Shown here piece by piece: positions 26,827 through 35,409 of a stretch of DNA of 64,000 nucleotides. How positions within the stretch are numbered: the stretch's first letter is position 1; the number at the start of each line of letters is the position of its first letter. The notes under the pieces were generated by a model. The model saw nothing but the letters and a program-made list of their open reading frames with translations. It was not told the origin of the DNA and searched no databases. This DNA is from Phytohabitans sp052068095 (GTDB lineage: Bacteria; Actinomycetota; Actinomycetes; Mycobacteriales; Micromonosporaceae). A program made the translations under genes and the position numbers. The stretch covers positions 1 through 64,000 of the forward strand of contig NZ_JBQHDG010000013.1 of assembly GCF_052068095.1 (NCBI RefSeq), read 5' to 3'.

Positions 26827-28110
26827 ATGAAGAACCGCCGGGCCCACATCACCATCCTCATCGCCAACCTCCCGGCCGAACGGGATCGCCGGGTCATCCG
26901 CGAGTGCCTGACCCTGGAGGAAGCGGGCTACGAGGTCACGGTCATCGCGCCCCGCGGCGACAAGAGCCTCAAAGTCCTGCCGGGCAGCCGGAGCACGCGG
27001 CTGCGGCCGTACCCGGTCTTCGTTTACGGCTCCGGGGTACTGTCGTTCGCGGCGGAGTTCGTCTGGTCGTTCCTCTGCATCGCGGTGCGCCTGCTCGGCG
27101 AGGTCTTCGCCGGCCGGGCCCAGGCGGTGCAGGTGTGCAACCCGCCAGACGTCTACTGGCCGCTCGCCCTGATGATGCGGGCGATGGGACGCCCGTGGGT
27201 CTTCGACCACCACGACCTGTGCCCCGAGGTCTACGCGACCCGCTCCGGCGGCCAGCCCAACCGGTGGGTCTACCGGGCGCTCGAGCTGATGGAGTGGCTC
27301 ACGCTGCGCACCGCCTCCGCGGTGTTAGCGACCAACGAGTCGTTCCGCGACAACGCGGTGCGCCGGGGCGTACCGGAGGACAAGGTCACCGTGGTGCGAA
27401 ACGGGCCGGCGCTTGACGAGGTCGCGCCGCCCGGTGACGATGACGGCGGCGAGGGGCGGCACGGCGAGCACCACCTCGTTTACCTGGGCGTGCTAGGCCC
27501 CCAGGACAACGTGGAGGGCACAGTGCTCGCCGCCGAGCAGCTGATCCGGATCCGTGGGCGCGCGGGCTGGCGGCTCAGCATCGCCGGCGACGGCGAGAGC
27601 CTGCCCGCCCTGCGCAAGCTGGTCGCTGACCGAGGGCTCGGCGACATGGTGGATTTCACCGGGTGGCTCGACGGCCCTGCGGTCGACGCGCTGCTGCGTT
27701 CGGCCACGGTGGCGATCCAGCCCGACCTGCCCACGACCATGAACAACCTGTCCACGATGGCCAAGACCGTGGAGTACGTGGCACGCGGTCTCCCGGTAGT
27801 CGCCGCCGACCTGGTCGAGACCCGGCGCACGGCGGGAGAGGCGGCCGTCTACGTGCCCAACGGCACCCCCTCGGAGTACGCGAACGCGATCGACGAGCTG
27901 CTCCGCGACCGGGAGCGGCGGGCGAAGATGCGCGAGGTGGGGCTGGCTCGGTTCACCGGCCAGCTGGCCTGGGACCACCAGGCCCGCGCGTACGTGCGGG
28001 TGTGGCACCAGCTTCTCGCCCGGCGGCGGCCTGCCGACCCGGCCGTGCCCCGGCCGCGCGCCGGCGGTCCGGGATCCTCAAAGATCGCTGAGCCGGCGGG
28101 CCGCGAATGA
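26827..28110 (+). CDS. glycosyltransferase family 4 (GT-B), first gene of a five-gene unit
   Basis: This 427-residue GT-B protein begins HITILIANLPAERDRRVIRE and has VFDHHDLCPEVY in the acceptor half. The donor half begins LVYLGVLGPQDNVEGTVLAA, with the later Glu-containing helix around TMAKTVEYVARGLPVVAADL. ATG 26827 is chosen; GAGG lies 12 bp upstream, slightly far. The stop overlaps the ATG of the GT2 that follows (ATGA). The five genes 26827-31534 are packed with overlaps or a 7-bp gap, so they are likely one mRNA. The text resembles teichuronic or exopolysaccharide GT4 enzymes, but the sugar is not decidable. Confidence 0.85.
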   Translation: MKNRRAHITILIANLPAERDRRVIRECLTLEEAGYEVTVIAPRGDKSLKVLPGSRSTRLRPYPVFVYGSGVLSFAAEFVWSFLCIAVRLLGEVFAGRAQAVQVCNPPDVYWPLALMMRAMGRPWVFDHHDLCPEVYATRSGGQPNRWVYRALELMEWLTLRTASAVLATNESFRDNAVRRGVPEDKVTVVRNGPALDEVAPPGDDDGGEGRHGEHHLVYLGVLGPQDNVEGTVLAAEQLIRIRGRAGWRLSIAGDGESLPALRKLVADRGLGDMVDFTGWLDGPAVDALLRSATVAIQPDLPTTMNNLSTMAKTVEYVARGLPVVAADLVETRRTAGEAAVYVPNGTPSEYANAIDELLRDRERRAKMREVGLARFTGQLAWDHQARAYVRVWHQLLARRRPADPAVPRPRAGGPGSSKIAEPAGRE

Positions 28111-28961
28111 CGAGTGTCGTCATCGCCGCGCACAACGAGGCGGCGGTCATCGGGCGCTGCCTGGACGCGCTGCTGGCCAGCGATCCAGGGCTCGACGTGA
28201 CCGTGGTCGCCAACGGCTGCACCGACGACACGGCCGCGGTCGCGGCGGCTCGGCCGGGCGTGCGGGTGGTCGACCGGCCCGAGCCGGGCAAGGCCGGCGC
28301 GCTCAACGCCGGCGACGCGGTCGCGCGGGGCTTTCCCCGGCTCTATCTGGACGCCGACATCGTGCTGACGCCCGGTGGCGTGCACGCCCTGGCGGCGGCG
28401 GTGTCCGATGGCAGCCCAGCGCCGCTTGCCGCGGTGCCCCGGCGAAAGCTCGACCTGTCCGGGCGCCCACTGCTCGTGCGGGCCTTCTTCGCGGTCAACT
28501 CCCGCCTTCCGGCGTACGACCGCGCGCTTTTCGGGCGAGGGGCGATCGCGCTGTCGGCCGAGGGGCGCGCCCGGTTCGACGAGTTTCCGTCGGTGATCGC
28601 GGACGACCTCTACCTGGACTCGCTCTTCGCGTACGAGGAGAAGCGGGAGGTGGCCGCCGTGGTCTCCACGGTCGCGACGCCCCGGCGCACCCGCGACCTC
28701 GTGCGGCGCCTGGTCCGGGTGCGGGCCGGCAACGCCGCGATGCGGGCGGCGTCCGCGGCTGGCGACGCCCCGCCCGCGGTACGCTCCAGCGCGCGCTCCT
28801 CCTGGCTGCGCGACGTGGTGCTCCCGCGCCCATGGCTGTGGCCGGCCGGCGCGTGCTACGCCGCGATCACGGTCATCGCCGCCGTCACCGCCAAGCGGCG
28901 GCGGGGGACGGTCGCCTGGGGCCACGACGAGTCGAGCCGGCAGCCGGCCGCTCAGAAATAG
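28107..28961 (+). CDS. glycosyltransferase family 2 (GT-A)
   Basis: This is a 284-residue GT-A enzyme. The N-terminal nucleotide-binding strand TSVVIAAHNEAAVIGRCLDA is followed by VVANGCTDDTAAVA and the metal-binding LDADIVL (DxD) near residue 85. EPGKAGALNAG is the conserved Lys-Ala-x-Ala-Leu-Asn helix of this family. The C-terminus has one hydrophobic segment (WLWPAGACYAAITVIAAVT) that should tether it to the membrane. It is coupled to the upstream GT4 by an ATGA overlap and lies 7 bp before the deacetylase, preceded by GGAGAAAG. It probably adds the next sugar in the same unit. Confidence 0.85.
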   Translation: MTSVVIAAHNEAAVIGRCLDALLASDPGLDVTVVANGCTDDTAAVAAARPGVRVVDRPEPGKAGALNAGDAVARGFPRLYLDADIVLTPGGVHALAAAVSDGSPAPLAAVPRRKLDLSGRPLLVRAFFAVNSRLPAYDRALFGRGAIALSAEGRARFDEFPSVIADDLYLDSLFAYEEKREVAAVVSTVATPRRTRDLVRRLVRVRAGNAAMRAASAAGDAPPAVRSSARSSWLRDVVLPRPWLWPAGACYAAITVIAAVTAKRRRGTVAWGHDESSRQPAAQK

Positions 28962-28968
28962 GAGAAAG

Positions 28969-29637
28969 ATGGCGACCGACGGTGTCGTGAACGTGTGCTT
29001 CCACGGGGTGGGCACGCCGCAGCGCGAGCTCGAGCCGGGCGAAGACGTTTACTGGGTCGACGTCGACCGCTTCCGGCGGATCCTCGACGAGGTCGCCACC
29101 TGGCCGGCGGTACGGATCAGCTTCGACGACGGCAACGCGTCCGATGTCGAGATCGGCTTGCCCGAGCTCGCCGAGCGCGGGCTGTCCGCCGACTTCTTCG
29201 TGGTGGCCGGTCGGCTCGACAAGCCCGGCTCGCTCGGCGCCGACCACGTACGCGAGCTGCGCGACCGCGGCATGGGGATCGGCACGCACGGCATGTGGCA
29301 CCGCTCTTGGCGCGGCCTCGACACGACCGAGGCGCACGACGAGCTGGTAACCGCCCGCGTGCGGCTCGCCGAGGTGGTCGGCCGCCCGGTCGACACCGCG
29401 GCACTGCCGCTCGGTCAGTACGACCGCGCGGTGCTGAGTGCCTTGCGCCGCAACGGATACCGGCGTGTCTTCACCAGCGACCGGCGCACCGCGCGGCGCG
29501 GCTCCTGGCTACAGCCGCGCTACAGCGTGCGCCACCTGGACACCCCCGAGGGTCTGCGCGCCGAGATCCTCACCGCCCCGCCGCTGGCTCGCCGGGTCCG
29601 CGCCACCGCCGTGGGAGTGGTAAAGCGGTGGCGGTGA
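28969..29637 (+). CDS. polysaccharide deacetylase (NodB homology, CE4)
   Basis: This 222-residue protein has the CE4 metal site: SFDDGNASD (catalytic base and metal Asp, around residues 46-54) and GTHGMWHRSW (the H-x3-H metal pair). The third motif, ending near ALPLGQYDRAV, is also present. There is no signal peptide, so it should work in the cytoplasm on a nucleotide- or lipid-linked N-acetyl sugar. That is unusual for the family, which mostly acts outside. A good ribosome site, GGAGAAAG, precedes the ATG. It sits between two glycosyltransferases and an ATP-grasp ligase that could use the amine it exposes. The last point is inference. Confidence 0.82.
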   Translation: MATDGVVNVCFHGVGTPQRELEPGEDVYWVDVDRFRRILDEVATWPAVRISFDDGNASDVEIGLPELAERGLSADFFVVAGRLDKPGSLGADHVRELRDRGMGIGTHGMWHRSWRGLDTTEAHDELVTARVRLAEVVGRPVDTAALPLGQYDRAVLSALRRNGYRRVFTSDRRTARRGSWLQPRYSVRHLDTPEGLRAEILTAPPLARRVRATAVGVVKRWR

Positions 29638-30791
29638 AGGTCCTCATCGGCTTCGCCGAGTCGCTCGCCGCGATCGAGTCGGCCTGGTGCCTACGCGACG
29701 CCGGATACGAGGTGGTCGCGTTCACACGGGCCGGGAGGCGGCCGCCGCTCGCCGCCGCGCGTGGTGTCACGGTGCGCCCCGTGCCAGCGCCCGAGGCGGG
29801 CGTCGCGGCCACCGTCGCGGCGATCCGGTCGCTGGTCGCCACCGAGCGCCCGGCGGCGGTGCTCCCGCTCGACGACGCCGCGCTGCTCGCCTGCGACCGT
29901 GCGGTCGACGCCGTCGACGGGCGCATCCTGGGTGTGCCGCTGGCCGGCGCGACCGGCGCGGCGGCCCGCCTCGCGCTGGACAAAAGCGAGCAGATCGCCC
30001 TGGCGGAAAAGGCTGGCATCCCAGTGCCGCCGACCGGCTCCGCCGAGCCGCCGCCGGGCCCCGGGCCGTGGATGGTCAAGTCGGCGCTCGCCGCCGTGGA
30101 GGCGGACGGGCGGCTGGGACGGCCGGCCGGTGCGATCGCCCGCGAGCCCGGCGACGTACCGGCGATCGTGGCCAAGCTGGGCGGCCCCGCGCTTGTGCAG
30201 CCCGTGATCGACGGGACCGGCGAAGGCGTCTTCGGCATCGCGGTCGGCGGCGAGGCGTACGCGCTCTCGGCACACCGGCGGGTCCGCATGATGAACCCGC
30301 GGGGCTCCGGCTCCAGCGCCTGCCGCTCGATTCCCGTGGATCCCGAGCTGGTCGGGCCGGTGCGGCGGTTCGTCGCCGAGGCCGGCTGGCAGGGCATCTT
30401 CATGATCGAGCTGTTGCGCGACGCGAGCGGGCAGCCGTGGTTCATGGAGCTCAACGGGCGCACCTGGGGCAGCATGGCGCTGGCTCGGCACCGCGGCCTG
30501 CCGTACCCCGCCTGGGCGGTCCAGACCGCGCTCGACCCTGCCTGGCGTCCGCCCGCGGCGGCCGAGGCACCGCACCTGCTCTGCCGGCACGCCGGCCGCG
30601 AGCTCGTACACCTGCTGGCGGTCATGCGCGGCGGCAAAGGCGCGGACGCCGGGCGCTGGCCCTCTCGCACCGCCACGCTGCGGGCGATGTTGCGGCGCGA
30701 GCGCGGCAACAGGTGGTACCACGCGGACGAATGGGGTGTCTTCCTGCGGGACACCTGGCACACCGTGGCCGACCAGCTGCGCCGCCGATGA
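29628..30791 (+). CDS. ATP-grasp family ligase
   Basis: This 387-residue protein starts with a small Rossmann-like domain (KVLIGFAESLAAIESAWCL) and continues with an ATP-grasp fold. LALDKSEQIALAEKAGIPVPPT marks the lid entry, PWMVKSALAAV the ATP-binding lysine strand, and QPWFMELNGRTWGSM the Glu/Asn magnesium site. Such enzymes form an acyl phosphate and join a carboxylate to an amine or similar group. GTG 29628 has GGAG 10 bp upstream; the GTG at 29634 overlaps the deacetylase stop and is the alternative. Relatives are carbamoyl-phosphate-synthase-like ATP-grasp proteins of surface-glycan loci. Amino-acid or acyl decoration of the polymer is a hypothesis. Confidence 0.8.
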   Translation: MAVKVLIGFAESLAAIESAWCLRDAGYEVVAFTRAGRRPPLAAARGVTVRPVPAPEAGVAATVAAIRSLVATERPAAVLPLDDAALLACDRAVDAVDGRILGVPLAGATGAAARLALDKSEQIALAEKAGIPVPPTGSAEPPPGPGPWMVKSALAAVEADGRLGRPAGAIAREPGDVPAIVAKLGGPALVQPVIDGTGEGVFGIAVGGEAYALSAHRRVRMMNPRGSGSSACRSIPVDPELVGPVRRFVAEAGWQGIFMIELLRDASGQPWFMELNGRTWGSMALARHRGLPYPAWAVQTALDPAWRPPAAAEAPHLLCRHAGRELVHLLAVMRGGKGADAGRWPSRTATLRAMLRRERGNRWYHADEWGVFLRDTWHTVADQLRRR

Positions 30792-31534
30792 CCACCACCC
30801 GGGCGGCGGCCCACGTGCACTCGGAGTGGTCCGACGACGCGACCTGGAAGCTCGCCGACATCGCCGCCGCCTTCGCGGCCCGCGGATACGACGTGGTGCT
30901 CCTCGCCGACCACTGCCGCGAGTTCGTCGCCACGCGGTGGGCGGAGTACCGCGCCGCCTGCGCCGAGGCGAGCACCAGCGAGATCCTGCTGGTGCCCGGG
31001 ATCGAATACAACGACCTGGACAACACCGTGCATGTGCCGGTCTGGGGCGACGTCCCGTTCTACGGGCAGGAGGTGCCGGACATCGGCGCCCTCCTCGCCG
31101 GCGTCGCGGCCGACGGCGGCACCAGCGTGCTGGCCCACCCGTGGCGGCGCGACGCGTGGCGCCGGTACCAGCCCGCGTGGGGCGCGCACCTGGCCGCCGT
31201 CGAAGTATGGAACCGCAAGTACGACGGCATCGCGCCCAACCGGCACGCGGCCGAGCTCGCGCGGCGGGAAGGGCTGCGGCACTTCGTCGCCGTCGACTTC
31301 CACACCAGCCGGCAGTTCTTCCCGCTGGCGATGCGGCTCCAACTGGCCGGCGACACGGTCGACCTGCCGGCGGTGCACCGCGCGCTGCGGGAGGGCGAGT
31401 TCGAGCCCGCGTTTCGGGAGCGCCCGGTCGAGTCGATGCTGCGCGGCCCGGCTCTGCGGGCCGCCGTAGCGGCCGAAACGGCCCGCCGCGCGGTGCGGCC
31501 CGCGGTCAACCGGCTGCGCCGCCTACGCGGCTAG
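30788..31534 (+). CDS. PHP-domain metal-dependent phosphoesterase
   Basis: This is a 248-residue PHP protein. The metal-binding motifs appear in order: HVHSEWSDD (motif I), LADHCREF (motif II), VLAHPWRR (motif III) and AVDFHTS (motif IV). This is a complete site for two or three metal ions. It should hydrolyse a phosphate ester. In bacterial capsule loci PHP proteins include tyrosine phosphatases of the CpsB/YwqE kind, but this one lacks a neighbouring BY-kinase. A phosphosugar or sugar-nucleotide substrate is therefore as likely. ATG 30788 overlaps the ATP-grasp stop (ATGA), and the 3' end overlaps the convergent GT2 by 12 bp. Confidence 0.82.
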   Translation: MTTTRAAAHVHSEWSDDATWKLADIAAAFAARGYDVVLLADHCREFVATRWAEYRAACAEASTSEILLVPGIEYNDLDNTVHVPVWGDVPFYGQEVPDIGALLAGVAADGGTSVLAHPWRRDAWRRYQPAWGAHLAAVEVWNRKYDGIAPNRHAAELARREGLRHFVAVDFHTSRQFFPLAMRLQLAGDTVDLPAVHRALREGEFEPAFRERPVESMLRGPALRAAVAAETARRAVRPAVNRLRRLRG

Positions 31535-32506
31535 CGCGGCGACCAACTCGGGGCTCGGGGTCGCCCGCAGCCGCGACGGACTGGCGAGCGCCCGGGCGGC
31601 GGCACGGCTGGCCTTGTTGCCGAGCACCGCGCGGCTTGTCTCGCGGAGCAGCAGCGCCGCCCAATACGCCGCCGTGAGCACCTGGCCGTGGCGGCGGCGG
31701 TAGAGGCGCACGCGATTGAGGTTGAGCAGCGCCCACAGGCCGGGCGACTGCTTGGACTCCCCCTCCAGGTGGACGGCGAGCGCGGACGGCGCCAGCCGGG
31801 TCGGCAGCCCGGCGTCGCGAGCCCGGAGCGCGAAGTCGGTCTCCTCGGAGTACAAGAAGAACGACTCGTCCCACGGGCCGACCCGTGCCCAGCACTCCGC
31901 GCTTAGCAGCATCGCCGAACCGGCCGCCCAATCGGCCTCGGTCTGCGCGCCGTAAAGGTGGTCGTCGACCACGAGCTCGCCGAACGGCTTGAAGCGCCCG
32001 GCCCGGTGCGCTCCCAGCACCGCGTCGCCCAGGGCGCGCAGCGGGCTCGGTTCGCGCCGCAGCACGTGGATGACCGAGCCGTCGCCGCGCTCGAGCCGGG
32101 GCACGACGATGCCCGCGTCGCTGCCGCGCAACACCGCGAGCAGCTCACGCCCGCACTTCGGCGCGAGCCGGATGTCCGGGTTGAGCACGAGAACGGCCGT
32201 GTGCGGGCGGGCGGCCGCTACCGCGGCGTTGATGCCCGCGGCGTAGCCGGCATTGCGCCCCATTTCCACGACGATGCTGCCCGGCGCGACCCGCTTGACC
32301 GCCGCCGCGCTCCCGTCGGCGGAGGCGTTGTCGGCCACGGTGAGGTGCCAGGCGATGCCCTCCAGACCGGGCCCGAGCGAGGCGACGAGGTCGTCGAGGA
32401 GACGCTTGCTGTTGTAGGTGACGACGACGACCGCGATCGTCTCCTCGGCCTGCCTCAACACCGCTCCTCGCCTTCGTTCGCGACCGGCGGCCGCGCCACG
32501 GACCAT
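31523..32506 (-). CDS. glycosyltransferase family 2, rhamnosyltransferase-like
   Basis: This 327-residue GT-A enzyme begins its catalytic fold with AVVVVTYNSKRLLDDL, and has LTVADNASADGSA and VLVLNPDIRLAP (an NPD in place of DxD, as in WbbL-type rhamnosyltransferases). The acceptor motif FFLYSEETDFALRARDAG follows. ATG 32506 is chosen because GGGAGG sits 5 bp upstream; a GTG at 32461 closer to the fold is an alternative. The gene stands alone on the minus strand and overlaps the PHP gene tail to tail. It probably adds a deoxyhexose to the polymer or linker. The donor is inferred from the motif style only. Confidence 0.82.
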   Translation of the reverse strand: MVRGAAAGRERRRGAVLRQAEETIAVVVVTYNSKRLLDDLVASLGPGLEGIAWHLTVADNASADGSAAAVKRVAPGSIVVEMGRNAGYAAGINAAVAAARPHTAVLVLNPDIRLAPKCGRELLAVLRGSDAGIVVPRLERGDGSVIHVLRREPSPLRALGDAVLGAHRAGRFKPFGELVVDDHLYGAQTEADWAAGSAMLLSAECWARVGPWDESFFLYSEETDFALRARDAGLPTRLAPSALAVHLEGESKQSPGLWALLNLNRVRLYRRRHGQVLTAAYWAALLLRETSRAVLGNKASRAAARALASPSRLRATPSPELVAALAA

Positions 32507-32630
32507 CCTGCCCTCCCGTCCCGCCGGCCCGGTTCCGCTGTCCGGGTGAGAGAAGTGTCGGTAACCCGTCGTTGTTGTTCCGCCTTTAGCTGATTCGTCG
32601 CTCAGGATGATCGGCGTAGCGTCGAGCGTC

Positions 32631-33710
32631 ATGGCCGACACATCGCCGCCCGTGCCTTCGCAGGAGGCGTCCCCGGAGCGCCCGCTCGACGTGCTGGAGC
32701 AGACCCCAGACAAGGCACCGGCGCCGAGCCGCAAGCGGCGGTGGTGGCGGCTGATCGCACTGGTGCTCGGGCTGTCGCTCGTCCTCGGCGCGGCCGGGAG
32801 CGGCGGCGCGCTCTGGCTCTACGCGCGCTCCGTCGAGGGCGACATCGAGCGGGTGGACGCGTTCGCGGGCGTGCCCGAGGGTGCTCGCCCGCCCGTCGTC
32901 GCTGAGAAAGCGCACAACTACCTCGTCGTGGGCAGCGACTCCCGAGCTCCGGACAGCACCGACGGGTCCCGCACCGACGCCATCCTCCTCTTCCATGTCG
33001 CGGCCGATCGAAAAAGCGCCCAGATGATCTCGATCCCGCGGGACACTTGGGTCCAAGTGCCGAAGTCCGCGGACGGCCGCCACGGCGGCACCGAAGCGAA
33101 GATCAACGCGAGCTTCGCGTGGGGCGGCGTGCCACTGCTGGTGCGGACGGTGGAGGGCTTCACCGGCGTACGCATGGACAGCGTCGTCCTCATCGACTTC
33201 GCCGGCTTCGAACGCATCGTCGACACGCTGGGCGGCGTGGACCTCACCGTTGACAAGGACTTCACCTCTATACACCCGCCGCACCGCAAGTTCGCGACCG
33301 GCGATCAGCACATGGACGGGGCGACCGCGCTGGACTACGCGAGGCAGCGCTACCAGTTCAAGGACGGCGACTTCACCCGCATACGCCACCAGCAACAACT
33401 GGTCCGCGCCGTGGTCGCCAAGGCGACCCAGAGGGGCCTGATGCGGGATCCGGGGCGGCTCAACGGCTTTCTCCGCGCGACGGCCAAGGCGGTCAGCGTC
33501 GACAAGGACCTCGATCTCTTCGGGACCGCCTGGTCGATGCGCGACCTGCGCGAGGAAGCCATCACCTCGATCACGAGCCCGTCGAGCTCCACCGGCATGA
33601 TCGGCGGCCAGAGCGTCGTCCTCTCGGACGAACAGGCAGCGGCCGGCCTCTACAAAGCCGTCCGCGAAGACGACATGGACACCTGGCTCATGGAGAACCC
33701 GCAAGACTGA
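32631..33710 (+). CDS. LytR-CpsA-Psr (LCP) family cell-wall glycopolymer ligase
   Basis: This 359-residue protein has a cytoplasmic lead, one membrane span (RLIALVLGLSLVLGAAGSGG) and an extracytoplasmic LCP domain. Conserved parts are YLVVGSDSRAP, RTDAILLFHV, MISIPRDTWVQVP with the catalytic-site Arg/Asp, KINASFAWGG, and YARQRYQFKDGDFTRIRHQQQ. LCP enzymes move polymer from undecaprenyl pyrophosphate to peptidoglycan or another wall acceptor. The gene therefore gives the locus an attachment step. ATG 32631 is chosen; an in-frame ATG at 32607 would add eight residues. It is divergent from the GT2 with a 124-bp gap. Confidence 0.88.
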   Translation: MADTSPPVPSQEASPERPLDVLEQTPDKAPAPSRKRRWWRLIALVLGLSLVLGAAGSGGALWLYARSVEGDIERVDAFAGVPEGARPPVVAEKAHNYLVVGSDSRAPDSTDGSRTDAILLFHVAADRKSAQMISIPRDTWVQVPKSADGRHGGTEAKINASFAWGGVPLLVRTVEGFTGVRMDSVVLIDFAGFERIVDTLGGVDLTVDKDFTSIHPPHRKFATGDQHMDGATALDYARQRYQFKDGDFTRIRHQQQLVRAVVAKATQRGLMRDPGRLNGFLRATAKAVSVDKDLDLFGTAWSMRDLREEAITSITSPSSSTGMIGGQSVVLSDEQAAAGLYKAVREDDMDTWLMENPQD

Positions 33711-33783
33711 GTGTCGGATAGCTGATGGAAGGGTGAACCGGACGGACCTGCCGCTGGGCAGCCTGGCCTAATACCCTCCCTGC

Positions 33784-34440
33784 GTGGGTCTTCATTCGAT
33801 TCGCCGGCGGCTGGTCGACTCGCCGGACTCGTGGGGCGCGAAGCGCCGTGCACGGCGGGCGCAGTGGCTGAGCGAGACCTTCCCCGACCTCGCCCAGATG
33901 TCCGTCATCGACCTCGGCGGGCGGGTCGACACGTGGGAGCGCGCACCGGTGCGCCCCAAGCACGTGCACGTCGTCAACCTGGAGCCACTCCCCGGCGAGC
34001 TGCCCGAGTGGGCCGAGCTCGACTACGGCGACGCCTGCGCGCTGCCGCCGCAGATCGCCAAGCGCCGCTACGACCTCGTCTTCTCCAACTCGGTGATCGA
34101 GCACGTCGGCGGCCACGAGCGCCGCGTCCGCTTCGCCGAGTCGATCCACGCGCTCGCCGACGCGCACTGGGTGCAGACGCCCTACCGCTACTTCCCGATC
34201 GAGCCGCACTGGGTGGCGCCAGGCATGCAGTTCCTGCCGGTCGCCCTCCGCTCCCGGATGGCGTACAAGTGGCCGCTGGCGCACACCCCGGCGTCCAGCC
34301 TCGCGGAGGCACGCCAGGCCGTGCTGTGGACCGAGCTGATCGACAAGACCCAGATGCGCCACTACTTTCCACAGTCGACGATCCGCAGCGAGCGCATCGT
34401 CGGGCTCACCAAGTCGCTGATCGCCTACAAGCTCCCCTGA
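33784..34440 (+). CDS. class I SAM-dependent methyltransferase-like protein
   Basis: This 218-residue protein has a compact Rossmann core. MSVIDLGGRVDTW is motif I (slightly divergent), VHVVNLEPLPGELP the acidic strand, and YDLVFSNSVIEHVGGHERR the post-motif typical of SAM methyltransferases. It should methylate a sugar or small acceptor. GTG 33784 has no visible ribosome site, but a TAATAC sequence at 33769-33774 lies 9 bp upstream, so a leaderless message is possible. It follows the LCP gene by 73 bp on the same strand. The GxGxG loop is incomplete, which could mean altered cofactor binding. Confidence 0.7.
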   Translation: MGLHSIRRRLVDSPDSWGAKRRARRAQWLSETFPDLAQMSVIDLGGRVDTWERAPVRPKHVHVVNLEPLPGELPEWAELDYGDACALPPQIAKRRYDLVFSNSVIEHVGGHERRVRFAESIHALADAHWVQTPYRYFPIEPHWVAPGMQFLPVALRSRMAYKWPLAHTPASSLAEARQAVLWTELIDKTQMRHYFPQSTIRSERIVGLTKSLIAYKLP

Positions 34441-34551
34441 CCAGCCAGGCCCCGCTCACCCCTCCCGCCCGGCTCTCAAGAGGGCAGCCCTGTCACTGTC
34501 TGGGCGGGCATACGGGACCCCTGCTGCGAAGGAAGCCTGAGACACGTGCCT

Positions 34552-35361
34552 CTAGGTCTGGGTGTCCGGTTTCGGGGCGGCTACGGGGACGTCGGCGAAG
34601 GCGGCTACCGTGCGGTCGGCGTAGGCGCTGGCGTCGCCGGTCTCCATTGGACCGTCCCATGTGGAGGGCAGGGGCGTCGGTACGTCCGGTGCGACGCGGG
34701 TGACGATCTCGTCGAGCACGCGTTCGGCGTCGCCGACCCACAGGTGCTTCGCGCCGTCTACGCCGATGACCTCGGCCTGCGGGATGGCGGCGAAGCGCTG
34801 GCGTGCCTCCGCCGGCCGCAGGTAGTCGTCGAGCTCGGGCACGAGCGCGGTCACCGGCTTGCCGGACGCGGCCCACGCCGCCAGATCCTCCTCCGCGGCG
34901 AAGCGCAGCGGGGGCGACAGCAGGATGGCGCCCGCGACGGACGGGTCGCAGCCGTACTTCAGGACCAGGTCGGTGCCGAACGACCAGCCGACCAGCCAGA
35001 CGTTGGACAGCGAGGCGAACTCCGCGTACTCGATGGCCGCCGCCACGTCGAAGCGTTCGCCGACCGCCTTGTCGAACTCTCCCTCGCTCGTGCCGCGCAC
35101 GCTGCTCGTGCCGCGCGTGTTGAACCGCAGCACCGCCAGCCCGGCCAGCGCGGGCAACCGCCACGCCGCCTTGCGGAAGAGGTGGCTGTCCATCATGCCG
35201 CCGTGGGTGGGCAGCGGGTGGACGCAGACGAGGGCGCCGACCGGGTCGCGGTCGGCCGGGAGGGCCAGCTCGCCGACGAGCTTGAGGCCGTCGGCGGTGT
35301 GCAGCTCGATGTCCTCCCGCCGGCCCGGCAGGATCGAGTTGGCGCGGATCTTCTCACTCAC
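34552..35361 (-). CDS. alpha/beta hydrolase
   Basis: This 269-residue serine hydrolase has an oxyanion-side strand ALVCVHPLPTHGGMMDSHLF and AVLRFNTRGTSSVRGTS. The nucleophile elbow is GWSFGTD (G-x-S-x-G), and GAKHLWVGDAERVLDEI carries the late catalytic His. The shape matches the COG2945-type hydrolases. It should cleave an ester or similar bond in the cytoplasm; no signal peptide is present. It is the last of three minus-strand genes (FkbM at 35697, zinc-finger-like at 35410, this one). It ends 111 bp from the convergent methyltransferase gene. The link to the polysaccharide is only positional. Confidence 0.8.
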   Translation of the reverse strand: MSEKIRANSILPGRREDIELHTADGLKLVGELALPADRDPVGALVCVHPLPTHGGMMDSHLFRKAAWRLPALAGLAVLRFNTRGTSSVRGTSEGEFDKAVGERFDVAAAIEYAEFASLSNVWLVGWSFGTDLVLKYGCDPSVAGAILLSPPLRFAAEEDLAAWAASGKPVTALVPELDDYLRPAEARQRFAAIPQAEVIGVDGAKHLWVGDAERVLDEIVTRVAPDVPTPLPSTWDGPMETGDASAYADRTVAAFADVPVAAPKPDTQT

Positions 35362-35409
35362 GGCGCAAGTCTTTCACCGCCGCCGGTCGACGGCAGCCGG
35401 GCCGCTTCT

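Noticed and set aside
33769..33774. TAATAC as a -10 for the methyltransferase at 33784
   Set aside because: It lacks the final T and no matching -35 is found, so it is mentioned with the gene but not listed as a promoter.
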